A stretch of DNA of 13,718 nucleotides from Pauljensenia sp. (GTDB lineage Bacteria; Actinomycetota; Actinomycetes; Actinomycetales; Actinomycetaceae). This document shows positions 13,577 to 13,718 of this stretch, piece by piece. Position 1 is the first letter of the stretch. Each line of letters starts with the position of its first letter. A model generated the notes under the pieces. That model searched no databases and was not told the origin of the DNA. It was given only the letters and a program-made list of their open reading frames with translations. The position numbers and the translations under genes are program-made. The DNA lies in NCBI GenBank assembly GCA_029983625.1, contig JASBZF010000044.1, forward strand, positions 1 through 13,718, in the 5' to 3' direction.

Positions 13577-13718
13577 TCAGTCAGTAACGGTTACGGGGGA
13601 TATCGACCCACTGTGTTCCTCCTTCGACTCGGTCGGAGCCAGGTGAGCCGGCTCCAGATCAATGCGGCGCAACAGCTGGGCGTTCAGGGCCACCACGATG
13701 GTCGAGGCAGACATCAAG
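13577..13718 (-). CDS. Heavy-metal P-type ATPase, C-terminal fragment (CopA/CopB-like), runs off window
   Basis: Only the last 46 residues are in the window, in the frame ending at TGA 13579-13577. They read LMSASTIVVALNAQLLRRIDL and then a hydrophilic tail ending ISPVTVTD. The segment MSxSTxxVxxNAxxLRR is the usual end of the last transmembrane helix of P1B-type ATPases, enzymes that export Cu+ or related metals using ATP. None of the catalytic motifs (DKTGT, CPC or CPH) is visible, so metal specificity cannot be read; copper is inferred from the DUF1541 lipoprotein immediately downstream. The two genes are probably one operon transcribed leftward from outside the window. Confidence 0.75.
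   Translation of the reverse strand, partial: LMSASTIVVALNAQLLRRIDLEPAHLAPTESKEEHSGSISPVTVTD

Noticed and set aside
12906..13646. Plus-strand open frame of 246 codons over the lipoprotein gene
   Set aside because: Its Gly/Val-rich sequence is the antisense of the DUF1541 gene, which has a lipobox, ribosome site and duplicated domain on the minus strand.
1..13718. CRISPR array, prophage or insertion-sequence transposase
   Set aside because: No regularly spaced direct repeats and no transposase, integrase or phage structural frame could be recognised on either strand.

Overview
The window is chromosomal DNA from a Gram-positive actinobacterium of intermediate G+C content. The gene set and order (cydAB, divergent RNase E/G, rplU-rpmA-obg-proB-proA-nadD-rsfS-phosphatase) match the rne to gpgP neighbourhood known from Mycobacterium and other actinomycetes. 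The RNase E has long disordered arms on both sides of its catalytic core, and L27 starts directly at MAHKKG without the Firmicutes-type leader; both fit Actinobacteria. I would guess an Actinomycetaceae-like organism, but that is an inference from memory of the family, not a search.

Layout. Bases 38-2718 (minus strand) carry cydA then cydB, the two core subunits of the high-affinity cytochrome bd quinol oxidase; cydDC would be expected just off the left edge. A 433-base divergent intergenic region follows. Its right half is an unusually hairpin-rich leader for rne, including two pairings that compete for the same strand. From 3152 all genes run on the plus strand: rne, then rplU-rpmA (closed by a candidate terminator at 6425-6451), then obg-proB-proA-nadD-rsfS-histidine phosphatase. 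That last block is tightly packed: obg/proB, proA/nadD and rsfS/phosphatase each overlap by 4 bases. The plus-strand genes link RNA decay (RNase E/G), the large ribosomal subunit (L21, L27, the assembly GTPase Obg, the silencing factor RsfS), proline synthesis (ProB, ProA) and NAD synthesis (NadD). After the phosphatase gene come a GT-rich stretch with four GGG runs, a tRNA-Ala(GGC) gene and a strong terminator.

The right end (about 12681-13718) looks different. A cluster of three perfect inverted repeats is followed by two minus-strand genes in visibly more G+C-rich DNA: the C-terminus of a P-type metal ATPase (running off the right edge) and, downstream of it, a lipoprotein with two DUF1541/YdhK domains. 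The order ATPase then DUF1541 lipoprotein is that of the staphylococcal copBL copper-resistance operon. Lying next to a tRNA gene, it is best read as a horizontally acquired copper-resistance segment, although a chimeric contig is an alternative. This region, the structured rne leader and the repeated peptide motifs in the RNase E arms are the parts most worth a second look.
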